In this document: in pieces, positions 15,224-24,387 of the stretch
How positions within the stretch are numbered: position 1 is the stretch's first letter
How the letters are laid out: every line of letters starts with the position of its first letter
From: Acidobacteriota bacterium
Lineage (GTDB): Bacteria > Acidobacteriota > Terriglobia > Bryobacterales > Bryobacteraceae
Direction: 5' to 3'
Assembly: GCA_023380575.1 (NCBI GenBank)
Contig: JAMCRM010000009.1
Span: 1-51,657, forward strand
DNA: 51,657 nt
Position numbers and translations under genes: made by a program
The notes under the pieces: generated by a model
The model's input: only the letters and a program-made list of their open reading frames with translations
Told to the model about the DNA's origin: nothing
Database searches by the model: none

Positions 15224-17845
15224 TTGAAGAGTCATGAGATCCGCGCCAGTTTTCGTGAGTTTTTCATCCAGCATGAGCATGAAAGCCGTCCGAGCGCATC
15301 GCTGGTCCCCTCCGGGGACCCTTCGGTGCTGCTTACCACGGCGGGCATGCAGCAGTTCAAGCCATATTTCCTGGGAATCCAGCAACCGCCCCATCCGCGC
15401 CTGACCACGTGCCAGAAGTGCTTTCGCACCACTGACATCGACAACGTCGGCAAGACCGCCCGTCATCTCACTTTCTTCGAGATGCTGGGGAATTTTTCAT
15501 TCGGCGATTATTTCAAGGCTGGCGCCATCGACCTTGCCTGGCGATTCTCCACCGAGGTGCTCAGGCTCGACACCAGCCGCATCTGGGTGAGCGTATTTGC
15601 CGGCGACGAGCAGGTTCCAGCCGACGATGAGGCGCGTGAGAACTGGCTCAAGGCCGGCATCGCGCCGGAACGGGTGGTGCCGCTGCCCGCCAGCGACAAT
15701 TTCTGGTCGGCGGGTCCAACCGGCCCCTGCGGACCCTGCACCGAGCTTTATTATGACCTCGGTGAGGCAGCGGGCTGCGGCAATGAAGACTGCCGTCCCG
15801 GCTGCGACTGTGACCGTTTCGTCGAATACTGGAACCTGGTCTTCATGCAGCTCAACCGCGACGAGGCCGGCCACCTGACGCCGCTGCCGAAGCAGAATGT
15901 CGATACCGGCATGGGCCTGGAGCGCATCGCGGCGGTGATGGAAGGCAAGCTGAGCGTTTTCGAGACCGACGTTTTCATGCCGCTGATGGATTTCATCTCC
16001 GGCACCGCCGGGGTTAACTACGGCGCCGACCCGCGGCACGATCGCGCCATCCGGGTACTTGCCGATCATGGCCGCGCCATCTCCTTCCTCATCGGCGATG
16101 GGGTCTTCGCCGGGAACGAGGGGCGTGGCTACGTGCTCAGGCGCGTGATGCGACGCGCCATCCAGGCCGCGTCCACGCTGGAGATCAGAACGCCTTTTCT
16201 GGCCGATCTTTGCGGGAAAGTCGTCGAGCTGATGCAGGACACATATCCGGAGCTGGCCCGCAGCCGGCAGTTGATCGGCGAGGTGACCGCCCAGGAAGAG
16301 GAGCGGTTCGGCCTCACGCTTGAGCAGGGGAATGCCATCCTGGAGCAGGCGATCGCCCACATGAAGTCAGCCGGCGGCCATACCGTCGATGGCGAGATAG
16401 CCTTCCGGCTGCACGACACCTATGGATTCCCCTTCGATCTCACCAGTGAGATCCTTCATGATGAGGGCCTCGAGGTCGATGAAGCGGAGTTTGACCGCCT
16501 GATGGACGAGCAGCGCCAGCGGGCGCGGGCGTCGATGAAAGCCGTCGGCACCCGTGAGCGCGAGGCGCTGGCCGAGTTGGGCCGCCGCGCCAAGGTAAAG
16601 ACGGAATTTGTCGGCTACCAGAAGCACGAGCTTTATACCCAGGTGGGCGACCTGAGCCAGCTGGAAGACGGCCGGCTGACCCTGAAGCTGCGCCAGTCGC
16701 CATTCTACGCCGAATCGGGCGGCCAGATATCCGATACCGGCTGGATCCATACCGATGACGGCAAGGCGGACGTGGTCGAGGTCTATTCCCTTGACGGCGA
16801 CCAGGTGATCCTGGCGGAGGTGGTGGAGGGCCGCATCGAAGCGGGCGCCCGTGCCAAGGCGATGATCAACCGCGTGCGCCGCCATGCGACCGCCTGCAAT
16901 CACACCGCTACGCATCTGTTGCAGAACGCGCTCAGGAGCCTGCTGGGCGACCAGGTCAGGCAGGCTGGCTCCGCCGTCAGTCCGGAAAAACTGCGTTTCG
17001 ATTTCTCCCACGGTCAGGCGGTCTCCGCGGCGGAGTTGAAACAGATCGAGGATATCGTCAACCGCAAGATCATCGAGAACCACGCCGTGAAGGCGTTTAC
17101 CACCACCAGGGATTTCGCCCAGGACATGGGCGCGATCGCCCTTTTTGACGAGAAATACGGCGAATACGTGCGCGTGATCGAGGTCGGCGATTTCAGCCGG
17201 GAGCTCTGTGGCGGCACGCACGTCAGCAGCACCGCGCAGATCGGTGCCTTCAAGATCGTTTCCGAATCGAGTGTTGGCGCCAACCTGCGCCGGATCGAGG
17301 CGATCACCTCCAGGGCGGCGATTGATTTCTTCCGCAGCCGGGAGACGCTGCTGGCCGGTGTGGCGCAGGGGCTGAAAGTGGAGCCGGAGCGTCTGCCCGT
17401 GGCCATCGCTGCCATGGAAGCCGAACTCGATGAATTACGGAAGCTGAAACAGGCCGCTACGGCGGACAAGGTGGCGGCGGCCGCGGCCGCTCTGGCCGCG
17501 GAAGCAATCCGGGCGGGGGGCGTCAATGTGATCACCCGGCTGGTGGACGCGGCTAGCGCCGACGAGATGCTGGAGCTATCCGACCAGCTCCGGCAGCGGC
17601 TGGCGCCGGCCGCGGTGGTGCTTGCGGCCGTCATGGAAGGCAAGGTCGGCCTGGTGGCGAACTTTTCCGACCAGGCTGTGGAAAAAGGCGTCCGGGCCGG
17701 GGACCTGATGCGTGAGATCGCGCCGGCCGTGGGCGGCAAGGGCGGCGGGCGGGCCAACATGGCCCGTGGCGGCGGCACGGATACTTCGGGTGTGGAGGCA
17801 GCGCTGACGGGGGCCAGCGAATGGCTCAGAGAAAGGCTTGCGTGA
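15224..17845 (+). CDS. alaS: alanyl-tRNA synthetase
   Basis: Charges tRNA-Ala and edits mischarged tRNA. The 873 residues show the class II catalytic core (FFEMLGNFSFGDYFK, RVLADHGRAISFLIGDGV, GNEGRGYVLRRVMRRA), the editing domain with zinc ligands in HTATHLLQNALR and CGGTHV, and a C-terminal DHHA1 domain ending in GKGGGRANMARGGG. Length is normal. The TTG start at 15224 gives the usual KSHEIR beginning; a ribosome binding site is weak. ruvX and mltG follow, the conserved alaS-ruvX-mltG order of many Gram-positive lineages. Confidence 0.96.
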   Translation: MKSHEIRASFREFFIQHEHESRPSASLVPSGDPSVLLTTAGMQQFKPYFLGIQQPPHPRLTTCQKCFRTTDIDNVGKTARHLTFFEMLGNFSFGDYFKAGAIDLAWRFSTEVLRLDTSRIWVSVFAGDEQVPADDEARENWLKAGIAPERVVPLPASDNFWSAGPTGPCGPCTELYYDLGEAAGCGNEDCRPGCDCDRFVEYWNLVFMQLNRDEAGHLTPLPKQNVDTGMGLERIAAVMEGKLSVFETDVFMPLMDFISGTAGVNYGADPRHDRAIRVLADHGRAISFLIGDGVFAGNEGRGYVLRRVMRRAIQAASTLEIRTPFLADLCGKVVELMQDTYPELARSRQLIGEVTAQEEERFGLTLEQGNAILEQAIAHMKSAGGHTVDGEIAFRLHDTYGFPFDLTSEILHDEGLEVDEAEFDRLMDEQRQRARASMKAVGTREREALAELGRRAKVKTEFVGYQKHELYTQVGDLSQLEDGRLTLKLRQSPFYAESGGQISDTGWIHTDDGKADVVEVYSLDGDQVILAEVVEGRIEAGARAKAMINRVRRHATACNHTATHLLQNALRSLLGDQVRQAGSAVSPEKLRFDFSHGQAVSAAELKQIEDIVNRKIIENHAVKAFTTTRDFAQDMGAIALFDEKYGEYVRVIEVGDFSRELCGGTHVSSTAQIGAFKIVSESSVGANLRRIEAITSRAAIDFFRSRETLLAGVAQGLKVEPERLPVAIAAMEAELDELRKLKQAATADKVAAAAAALAAEAIRAGGVNVITRLVDAASADEMLELSDQLRQRLAPAAVVLAAVMEGKVGLVANFSDQAVEKGVRAGDLMREIAPAVGGKGGGRANMARGGGTDTSGVEAALTGASEWLRERLA

Positions 17846-17963
17846 GAATCAAGAGGGCTTGCATGACGTGATCCGCCGGCCGCAATCGCCGCGGCGGCTT
17901 TTTTGGACTATGATAAGGGCGCGCCCATGGCGCGTCCTTGCTTTCGAAGATTCCTTGCCGAAC

Positions 17964-18401
17964 ATGCAGAAAAACCATCCGACATCCAACCCCCGCGTGC
18001 TGGCGCTCGATTACGGCCGGGTTCATACCGGCGTGGCAATCAGCGACCGGACGGGAACGATCTCGCGGCCGCTGGAAGAGATCGGCGAGGCCGCCAGTCC
18101 CGCCGGGCTCAGGCATATCGCCGAGCTTGTCCACAGTGAGGGGGTTGGCAGCGTCATCGTCGGCATGCCGGTGTCGCTCAGCGGTGAGGCAGGCGGCCAG
18201 GCGGCTGAAACCGAGGCTTTCATGGCTGAGCTTAGGCGGGCCGTCAGCGTACCGGTGTATCCCTGGGACGAGCGCTTCACCACCAAGATCGCCGGCCGCC
18301 GTGGCCGTGGAGCGGCCGCTTCAAGCCATAGTCTGGCTGCGGGCTTTCTGCTGGAGGATTACCTCGGTTCGGCGGCATTCCGCCGCCGTGTCAGCAAATA
18401 A
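17964..18401 (+). CDS. ruvX: YqgF/RuvX family RNase H-fold protein, altered active site
   Basis: A 145-residue YqgF-type protein, implicated in pre-16S rRNA 5' processing and sometimes called a putative Holliday junction resolvase. The first catalytic Asp is in LALDYGRVHTGVAISD and the Glu is in PWDERFTT. The final motif, usually (I/V)DxxAA, reads SHSLAAGFLLEDYL, so the third acidic residue is His (codon CAT at 18327-18329). A single base change from GAT would explain it. The open frame extends upstream of ATG 17964, but that ATG gives the normal family length. It lies between alaS and mltG, the usual place. Confidence 0.85.
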   Translation: MQKNHPTSNPRVLALDYGRVHTGVAISDRTGTISRPLEEIGEAASPAGLRHIAELVHSEGVGSVIVGMPVSLSGEAGGQAAETEAFMAELRRAVSVPVYPWDERFTTKIAGRRGRGAAASSHSLAAGFLLEDYLGSAAFRRRVSK

Positions 18402-18403
18402 AC

Positions 18404-19429
18404 ATGAAACGCAGGCCAAAATCCTCTCCGATGCGGCGATACGGCCTTCTGGCCGCCGGCGCCATCGTGATCCTGGTGTTCGCGGTGGCGATGTCCACCC
18501 ATGGCTCCCGGCCCAAGGTGGGTGTGGCAGAGATCCACATCGCGCCCGGCACCAGCGCGGCCGACATCGCCAGGATGCTGGTCGACAACAATGTCATTGA
18601 CAGTGCGGACGACTTCATGCAGAAAGCCCAGGATGAAGGCGCGGCTGCCGATCTCAAGGCCGGCACCTACCGCCTTCGGCGCGGTGAGCCGATCGGGAAC
18701 ATCATCGCCGACCTCCGGCAGGGCAAACAGGCAGCCGACAAGGTGCTGACGGTGCCCGAGGGTTTTGACATCGCCGATATCGCCGGCCTGCTGGCTTCGA
18801 AAACGGCGATCAGCGCTCCGGCATACGGAGCTGCCGCCGCGGTAAACGGACGCCAGCTGCCGCTGCCCGGAGCCGGGAAAGCGCCGTCGCTGGAGGGCTT
18901 TCTCTTTCCCAGCACCTACAACCTTGACGAAGATACCGATGCGGCCGCCCTGGTGAAGCAGCAGCTGGAGGTTTTCAGGGAGAATACCGGCGGTCTGGAC
19001 TGGAGCGGCGCTGCCGGCCAGCGGACCGCGCCGGCCAACCTGACCCCGTACCAGATTCTGATAGTCGCCTCGATGGTGGAGCGCGAGGCCAGAGTGCCCG
19101 AGGAACGGCCGCTGGTGGCCGCGGTCATCTACAACCGGCTTAAAAGCGGGATGAAGCTCGAGGTCGATGCCACCGTACAGTACGCGATCGGCGCCTGGAA
19201 AAAGGACCTGACCGAGCAGGACCTCCAGACCGACTCACCATACAACACGCGGCTTTACGCCGGGCTGCCGCCCGGGCCGATCTGCAACCCGGGGCTGGCG
19301 TCGATCCAGGCGGCGCTACAGCCGGCGGCGGTGAACTATCTCTATTACGTGGCGACCGGCGACGCGGCGGGGCATCACTTCTTCACCGACTCCTACGATG
19401 CGTTTCTCAGGGAGAAGAGAAGCCGTTAA
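18404..19429 (+). CDS. mltG: endolytic murein transglycosylase MltG (YceG-like)
   Basis: A membrane-anchored lytic transglycosylase that cuts nascent glycan strands and sets their length. The 341 residues comprise a short cytoplasmic basic N-terminus, one membrane helix (about 10-28) and the YceG domain. Family signatures are IVASMVEREA with the catalytic Glu, AAVIYNRLKSGMKLEVDATVQYA, and YNTRLYAGLPPGPICNPG. The ATG follows ruvX after two bases, so the genes are co-transcribed. The stop abuts that of recO, which converges with no gap; aroE, often next in this neighbourhood, is absent. Confidence 0.94.
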   Translation: MKRRPKSSPMRRYGLLAAGAIVILVFAVAMSTHGSRPKVGVAEIHIAPGTSAADIARMLVDNNVIDSADDFMQKAQDEGAAADLKAGTYRLRRGEPIGNIIADLRQGKQAADKVLTVPEGFDIADIAGLLASKTAISAPAYGAAAAVNGRQLPLPGAGKAPSLEGFLFPSTYNLDEDTDAAALVKQQLEVFRENTGGLDWSGAAGQRTAPANLTPYQILIVASMVEREARVPEERPLVAAVIYNRLKSGMKLEVDATVQYAIGAWKKDLTEQDLQTDSPYNTRLYAGLPPGPICNPGLASIQAALQPAAVNYLYYVATGDAAGHHFFTDSYDAFLREKRSR

Positions 19430-20170
19430 CTACCAGGGATCTATCCTTAAATCAAAACCAAGGTGATAGCGGCAGATCTCGCGGATGGCGCGCCAGATCT
19501 GCTGCCGCTCTCCGTCTGCAGGCGCCAGCTCCGGCGCCGCCGCCAGTGGCTGCTCGAGCAGACTGCGCATGCGGTCCTGCGCCGCGGCCGAGACCGGAAA
19601 TGAATCCCCGGGGCACTGTGCGCAGATGGCGCCGCCTTCCTTGGCCGAGAATCTGACCGGATGAGGCTTGTCCCGGCCGCAGACAGAACAGCTGGAAAGA
19701 TGGGGCAGGTAGCCCGCCAGCAGCAACAGTTTGAGCTCGGCGCCCAGCGCCAGCGCCGCCGGAGCGCTGCGACCGCTGCCGGTCCGGGCCGCGCGTTCGA
19801 GCTCGGCCACGAAATTCACCAGCAGGTTGAAGGTGCGCGGCCGCCGCTCCAGGTCGTTGGTCTCGCGGTTCAGCAGATCGATGAACGCCAGCCCTGCTTT
19901 AAGCGCGGCGGGATTGTCCCGGATGGCGGCGCCGGTACGGACGGTGTCAGCACCGGTGAGCGTATGCAGGCTGCGGCCTTCGTGCAGTTGGACTTTCAGT
20001 TCGGTGAATGGCTCCAGCCGGCCGCCGAAGCGCGAGCCGACCTTGCGCACCCCTTTGACAACCGTGGGCACCTTGCCGCGCCCGGAGGTGAACAGCGTGA
20101 CGATCCGGTCTGCCTCACCGAGCTTGTGTGAGCCGAGGACGATGGCATCAGTAGAATAATCGCGGGGCAT
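19430..20170 (-). CDS. recO: DNA repair protein RecO
   Basis: A RecFOR pathway protein that anneals single strands and loads RecA. The 246 residues have the N-terminal OB fold (YSTDAIVLGSHKLGEADRIVTLFT) and a helical C-terminal domain with a zinc site of four Cys (161, 164, 183, 186). The ATG gives the normal N-terminus. The gene ends back to back with mltG. Downstream of its start region on the same strand lies an unrelated lipoprotein gene, 46 bases away. Confidence 0.93.
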   Translation of the reverse strand: MPRDYSTDAIVLGSHKLGEADRIVTLFTSGRGKVPTVVKGVRKVGSRFGGRLEPFTELKVQLHEGRSLHTLTGADTVRTGAAIRDNPAALKAGLAFIDLLNRETNDLERRPRTFNLLVNFVAELERAARTGSGRSAPAALALGAELKLLLLAGYLPHLSSCSVCGRDKPHPVRFSAKEGGAICAQCPGDSFPVSAAAQDRMRSLLEQPLAAAPELAPADGERQQIWRAIREICRYHLGFDLRIDPW

Positions 20171-20216
20171 GACAGGAACATTATAGCCGTTCCGATGGGG
20201 GGAAGGCCGGGCCGGC

Positions 20217-21047
20217 CTAGTAGCTTTTCAGCCGGTAAACCGCGTAGGCGCTGGTGAAAAGCGGATTCTGCTCGTCGCCCTGGCTGATGATCTCGGCGGC
20301 GCGGCCGACGCCAGGGACGAACCAGATGTAGTCCCAGGTAACGGTAGAAGCGGGGGCGCCCGAATCGACGGCGACCCGTGTCTGTAGCAGGAAGGCGTCA
20401 AAAGTGCCGGCTGGCACCGTCAGCTTGCCATAGCCGACAATCTTGCTGCTTTCGATCACGCCGACGCTGGCGCCGGTGCCGGTGCGCGAATAGACGCTGG
20501 ACCAGTTGCTGCCGACTGTCGCCGGGAACTCGAGCGCGTCAGCGGGCAGCGAGTAGAGCACCAGGCCCTGACCGCCGGACTTGCCGAAAGACTGCCAGGC
20601 GTCATTACCAAGCGTCTCGAAGTTGAATTCGTCCGGACCGCGGGCGGGGTTCCACGACAGTCTGGCCGCAACCGTGGCGTCCGGAAAATGTTCGGAGCCG
20701 GGCGCGGAATTCTTTGACACCATCGAGATCGTCAGGGTTGCATCCGCCGGTCCATCGGAGAGGTCCCAGGGGCCTTCAAGAGTGAAATTCACTTTGGCGG
20801 GAACACCGCTGGCATTGGCGAGGAAGACAGAAGTTTGGCCGGCATCCAGGGGCAGGTCCGACGCACTCAGCGATGGCTGGCTGCTGAGCGCCGCGCCGGC
20901 GGCCACAGTCGCTGTGGACGCTGCCGGCTGCGATCCGCTGTCTGATCCGCACCCGGAGGCCGCGAGTAATGCCAGCGCCAGGGCCAGCGCATACCCGCCC
21001 GTACGCAGAGCACGCTTCACCCGTTTTTGGTTTTTTGATGTCGGCAT
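20217..21047 (-). CDS. lipoprotein of unknown function
   Basis: A 276-residue lipoprotein with signal peptide and lipobox AASGC (lipidated Cys33), followed by a Ser/Ala/Thr linker. The folded part is rich in beta-type sequence. It contains VTVPAGTFDAFLLQTRVAV-like sequence (LTVPAGTFDAFLLQTRVAVD), seen in several beta-rich secreted proteins with a conserved G-x-F-x-A-F-x-L pattern, but I cannot assign a family. The gene may share transcription with recO, whose start lies 46 bases downstream of its stop. It is divergent from glyQ across 133 bases. Confidence 0.75.
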   Translation of the reverse strand: MPTSKNQKRVKRALRTGGYALALALALLAASGCGSDSGSQPAASTATVAAGAALSSQPSLSASDLPLDAGQTSVFLANASGVPAKVNFTLEGPWDLSDGPADATLTISMVSKNSAPGSEHFPDATVAARLSWNPARGPDEFNFETLGNDAWQSFGKSGGQGLVLYSLPADALEFPATVGSNWSSVYSRTGTGASVGVIESSKIVGYGKLTVPAGTFDAFLLQTRVAVDSGAPASTVTWDYIWFVPGVGRAAEIISQGDEQNPLFTSAYAVYRLKSY

Positions 21048-21142
21048 TAAAATGGCTTTCGCCCGGAATGCTGTGGCGCCATTCTATCACCTGCGGCCGG
21101 TTTGTCATATCACGCAAGCCAGTGATATGCGGTGGCATTCGT

Positions 21143-21171
21143 TTTACAATCGCTGGCCGTTTCTATAGAAT
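21143..21171 (+). promoter_or_regulatory. promoter of glyQS placing transcription at the start codon
   Basis: TTTACA at 21143-21148, 17 bases, TAGAAT at 21166-21171. Transcription should start about 21178-21181, right at the TTG start of glyQ, and no ribosome binding site lies between. The mRNA is probably leaderless. Confidence 0.5.
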
Positions 21172-21180
21172 TTCTCCGCC

Positions 21181-22065
21181 TTGAGCCAATTTCCCACCTT
21201 TCAACAAATTGTCCTTTCCCTGCAGCGATACTGGGCCTCGCAGGGTTGCGTCATCATGCAGCCATACCATACGGAGGTGGGCGCCGGTACCTTTAATCCG
21301 GCCACCTTCTTGCGTTGCCTCGATGACCGCGCCTGGCGGGCGGCTTACGTGGAGCCGTCGATCAGGCCCACCGACGGCCGTTACGGCGAGAACCCGTACC
21401 GCCTTTCTCATTACTATCAGTTTCAGGTGATCCTCAAGCCGGCGCCGGCGGACTGCCAGGATCTGTACCTGCGTTCACTGGCGGAGCTGGGCGTCGATCT
21501 TGCGGCCCATGACGTGCGCTTTGTCGAGGATGACTGGGAAGGGCCGACCCTCGGCGCCTGGGGTCTGGGATGGGAAGTCTGGATCGACGGCATGGAGATC
21601 ACCCAGTTCACCTATTTTCAGCAGGTGGGAGGGATCGATCTGAGCCTGGTGCCGGTGGAGATCACATATGGCCTGGAGCGCATCGCCATGTATCTGCAGA
21701 AGAAGAACAGCGTCTATGACCTGGTCTGGGCGGCGGGGACGGACGGCGCGCCAGCTACCACTTATGGAGATGTTTATCAAACAAACGAGGCCCAGTTCTC
21801 CCGCTATAATTTCGAGATCGCCGATACCGCGTTGCTGTTGCAGCACTTCACTGACTTCGAACAGGAGTGCGAACGTTGCCTGGCGGCCGGGCTGCCGCGG
21901 CCGGCATATGACTATGTGCTCAAGTGTTCGCACACTTTTAATCTGCTCGACTCGCGGGGTGTCATCAGCGTTACCGACCGCACCGGCTACATCGCCCGGG
22001 TGCGTAATCTGGCGCGGCGCTGCGCGGAGATGTATTTGAGCCTGCGGGCTTCGGAGGAGCAGTAA
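21181..22065 (+). CDS. glyQ: glycyl-tRNA synthetase alpha subunit
   Basis: The catalytic alpha subunit of the alpha2beta2 glycyl-tRNA synthetase. The 294 residues match the family throughout, with [36 protein letters not shown], and [21 protein letters not shown]. The TTG start at 21181 gives the normal N-terminus but has no Shine-Dalgarno sequence, and a good promoter ends ten bases upstream, suggesting leaderless translation. glyS follows with no gap. The two-subunit type is useful for placing the organism, since many actinobacteria have the single-chain enzyme. Confidence 0.96.
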   Translation: MSQFPTFQQIVLSLQRYWASQGCVIMQPYHTEVGAGTFNPATFLRCLDDRAWRAAYVEPSIRPTDGRYGENPYRLSHYYQFQVILKPAPADCQDLYLRSLAELGVDLAAHDVRFVEDDWEGPTLGAWGLGWEVWIDGMEITQFTYFQQVGGIDLSLVPVEITYGLERIAMYLQKKNSVYDLVWAAGTDGAPATTYGDVYQTNEAQFSRYNFEIADTALLLQHFTDFEQECERCLAAGLPRPAYDYVLKCSHTFNLLDSRGVISVTDRTGYIARVRNLARRCAEMYLSLRASEEQ

Positions 22066-24204
22066 ATGCCGGCCGGCAAGGAAATAGACGGCTTGAGGGA
22101 CTTCCTCTTCGAGATCGGCACTGAGGAGCTGCCCGCTGCCGCGGCGGCTGCCGCCCTCAGCCAGGCGGGCGCTCTGGCGGCCGAGGCCTTCGCCGCCCAG
22201 ACTGTCAGCATCGAGCCGGAAAAGATCACGGTGTGGGTCACCCCCCGGCGGATCGCCGTTTATGTCAGGGATGTGCCTGCCAGCCAGGAACCTGGCGAGA
22301 TCGTCCAGCGCGGTCCGCGCGCCGGCGCCGCTTTCGACGCCGACGGCAAGCCCACCGGCGCCGCCGCCGGTTTTGCCCGGTCCAAGGGCGTGGAACCGGA
22401 GGAGCTGCAGGTGCGCGAATTCAAGGGGCAGGATTTCGTATTTGCGGTGAAGACGAAAGAGGCGTTGCCCACCCAGGCGGTGCTGCCGGCTATCTGTCGC
22501 CAGATCCTTGAGAACATCAGGTTTGGCAAGACGATGGGCTGGGGTGGCGGGGGGATGCGATTCTCGCGGCCGGTACGCTGGCTGGCGGCAAAGTTTGGCC
22601 GGGACACGATTGCGTTCGAAGCCGCCGGACTGAAGTGCGCCGGCGTGAGCCGCGGCCACCGGTTTCTGGCGCCGTCCGCGACAGTCGAGATCACTGGCGC
22701 GGCGGATTACCGCACGCAGCTTGCGGCGGCGGGCGTCATCGTCGACCAGGAAGAGCGCCGCCGCATCATCCTCGAGGGCCTGGCCACCGAGGCGGGCAAG
22801 CAGGGCGCCTCTTTCATCGACCCGGCCGGCGAGCTGGAAGAAGTGATCTACCTGGTCGAGAATCCGAGCGTGCACGCCGGCGTTTTCGCCGAAGCGCATC
22901 TGCGGCTGCCGGACATGGTGCTGATCACGGCGATGCAGTCACACCAGCGTTATTTCCCGCTGCGGGCCGAAGACGGCTCGCTGATGGCCAGCTTTCTTTA
23001 CGTGATGAACGGCGATCCCGCCAGCGCCGGCCAGATCACCGATGGCAACCAGCGGGTGCTGGAGGGCAGGATCGAGGACGCCGAATTCTCCTTTGATAAA
23101 GATCTGGCCACCGGCATCGAAGCGATGACGGCCCGCCTGGAAGCGGTGGCTTTTCACCGGCGGCTGGGCTCTCTGGCCCACAAGGCGAGCCGGCTGTGGT
23201 CGCTGGTGGAGACGTTCGCCGACATGGTCAACCTCTGCGGGCCGGACCGCAAGGCGGCGGCTGCGGCGGCAAAGCTTGCCAAGGCCGACCTGGTGAGCGT
23301 CATGGTGCAGGAGTTCCCCGACCTGCAGGGCTACATGGGTTCGGTTTATGCCGGTATGGAAGGATTCCCCGCCGATGTCTGCCAGGCGGTCGCCGAGCAG
23401 TACATGCCGGTCGCGGCCGGCGGCGCGCTGCCGGCGTCGGTCCCGGGGGCGGTGCTGGCCATCTGTGACAGGGTTGACAATATCATCGGTGCGTTCTCGG
23501 TTGACGAGCTGCCGACCGGCTCGCGCGACCCTTACGGGCTCAGGCGCGCGGCAGCCGGCCTGGCCGAGATCTCCAGCAGCTTCGGTTTCGACTTCGACCT
23601 GACGGCGCTGCTGGCCGCAGCGCGGCAGCTTTTCATCGATCAGAAGGCCGATATCGTCAGGGAGGAATATCCGGTTGGCCCGGCATTTGAATTCGTGCTG
23701 GACCGCATCCAGCAGCGGCAGGTCGAGCAGGGAACGCCGGTGGAGCTGGTGGAGGCGGCGCGCGCGGCGGGGCTGACAAGCACGCTGCGGCTGCTGCTCC
23801 TGACCCGGGCTCTGGACGAGTTCCGCGCCCAGCCAGCGTTTGAAGACCTGCACACCGCCTACTTTCGCTGCAGCAAGATCGCCGCCAAGGCCGGCGCGGA
23901 GATTGATCCTGATTCGGTGGACGAGTCGCTGTTTGCCGCCGCGGCGGAGGAGGAGCTGCATCGGGCGGTTTTGCAGCTGGGGCCGCGCATCGCCGAGCTC
24001 ACCGCGGCGCGGCAGTACGGCGAGGCGCTGGCGCTGGCGGCCACGATCCGTCCTGCTGTGGATCATTTCTTTGATGACGTGCTGGTGATGGCAAAAGAAG
24101 AGGACCTGCGGCGCAACCGGCTGGCCCTTGTGCTGGGCGCGGCCCGCATGCTCGCGCAGCTGGGCGATCCCATGCGCGTGGCGGCGGCGCCGAAAGAAGC
24201 CTGA
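22066..24204 (+). CDS. glyS: glycyl-tRNA synthetase beta subunit
   Basis: The tRNA-binding beta subunit of glycyl-tRNA synthetase, 712 residues, slightly longer than usual. It begins near FLFEIGTEELPAAA, has the HD-type central region (RRLGSLAHKASRLWSLVE) and ends in a DALR anticodon-binding region (EFRAQPAFEDLHTAYFRCSKIA). The ATG directly follows the glyQ stop and is preceded by GGAGGAG, so translation is coupled. Confidence 0.96.
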   Translation: MPAGKEIDGLRDFLFEIGTEELPAAAAAAALSQAGALAAEAFAAQTVSIEPEKITVWVTPRRIAVYVRDVPASQEPGEIVQRGPRAGAAFDADGKPTGAAAGFARSKGVEPEELQVREFKGQDFVFAVKTKEALPTQAVLPAICRQILENIRFGKTMGWGGGGMRFSRPVRWLAAKFGRDTIAFEAAGLKCAGVSRGHRFLAPSATVEITGAADYRTQLAAAGVIVDQEERRRIILEGLATEAGKQGASFIDPAGELEEVIYLVENPSVHAGVFAEAHLRLPDMVLITAMQSHQRYFPLRAEDGSLMASFLYVMNGDPASAGQITDGNQRVLEGRIEDAEFSFDKDLATGIEAMTARLEAVAFHRRLGSLAHKASRLWSLVETFADMVNLCGPDRKAAAAAAKLAKADLVSVMVQEFPDLQGYMGSVYAGMEGFPADVCQAVAEQYMPVAAGGALPASVPGAVLAICDRVDNIIGAFSVDELPTGSRDPYGLRRAAAGLAEISSSFGFDFDLTALLAAARQLFIDQKADIVREEYPVGPAFEFVLDRIQQRQVEQGTPVELVEAARAAGLTSTLRLLLLTRALDEFRAQPAFEDLHTAYFRCSKIAAKAGAEIDPDSVDESLFAAAAEEELHRAVLQLGPRIAELTAARQYGEALALAATIRPAVDHFFDDVLVMAKEEDLRRNRLALVLGAARMLAQLGDPMRVAAAPKEA

Positions 24205-24387
24205 TTGCGCGGCGCGGCGCGCACCGGCCAAAAGCAATCACTATGGCCGGCGCCGTAAATGCCTATGGTCTAAAACGCTTCCATGCGCTAAAATTTACTC
24301 CCGGATTGCGGGCGGCGCCCGGATTCCGGAAATCATCAGCTATGGAACCTGCTTCATCATCTGAAACCGTTACCGGGAGGAAACAAA

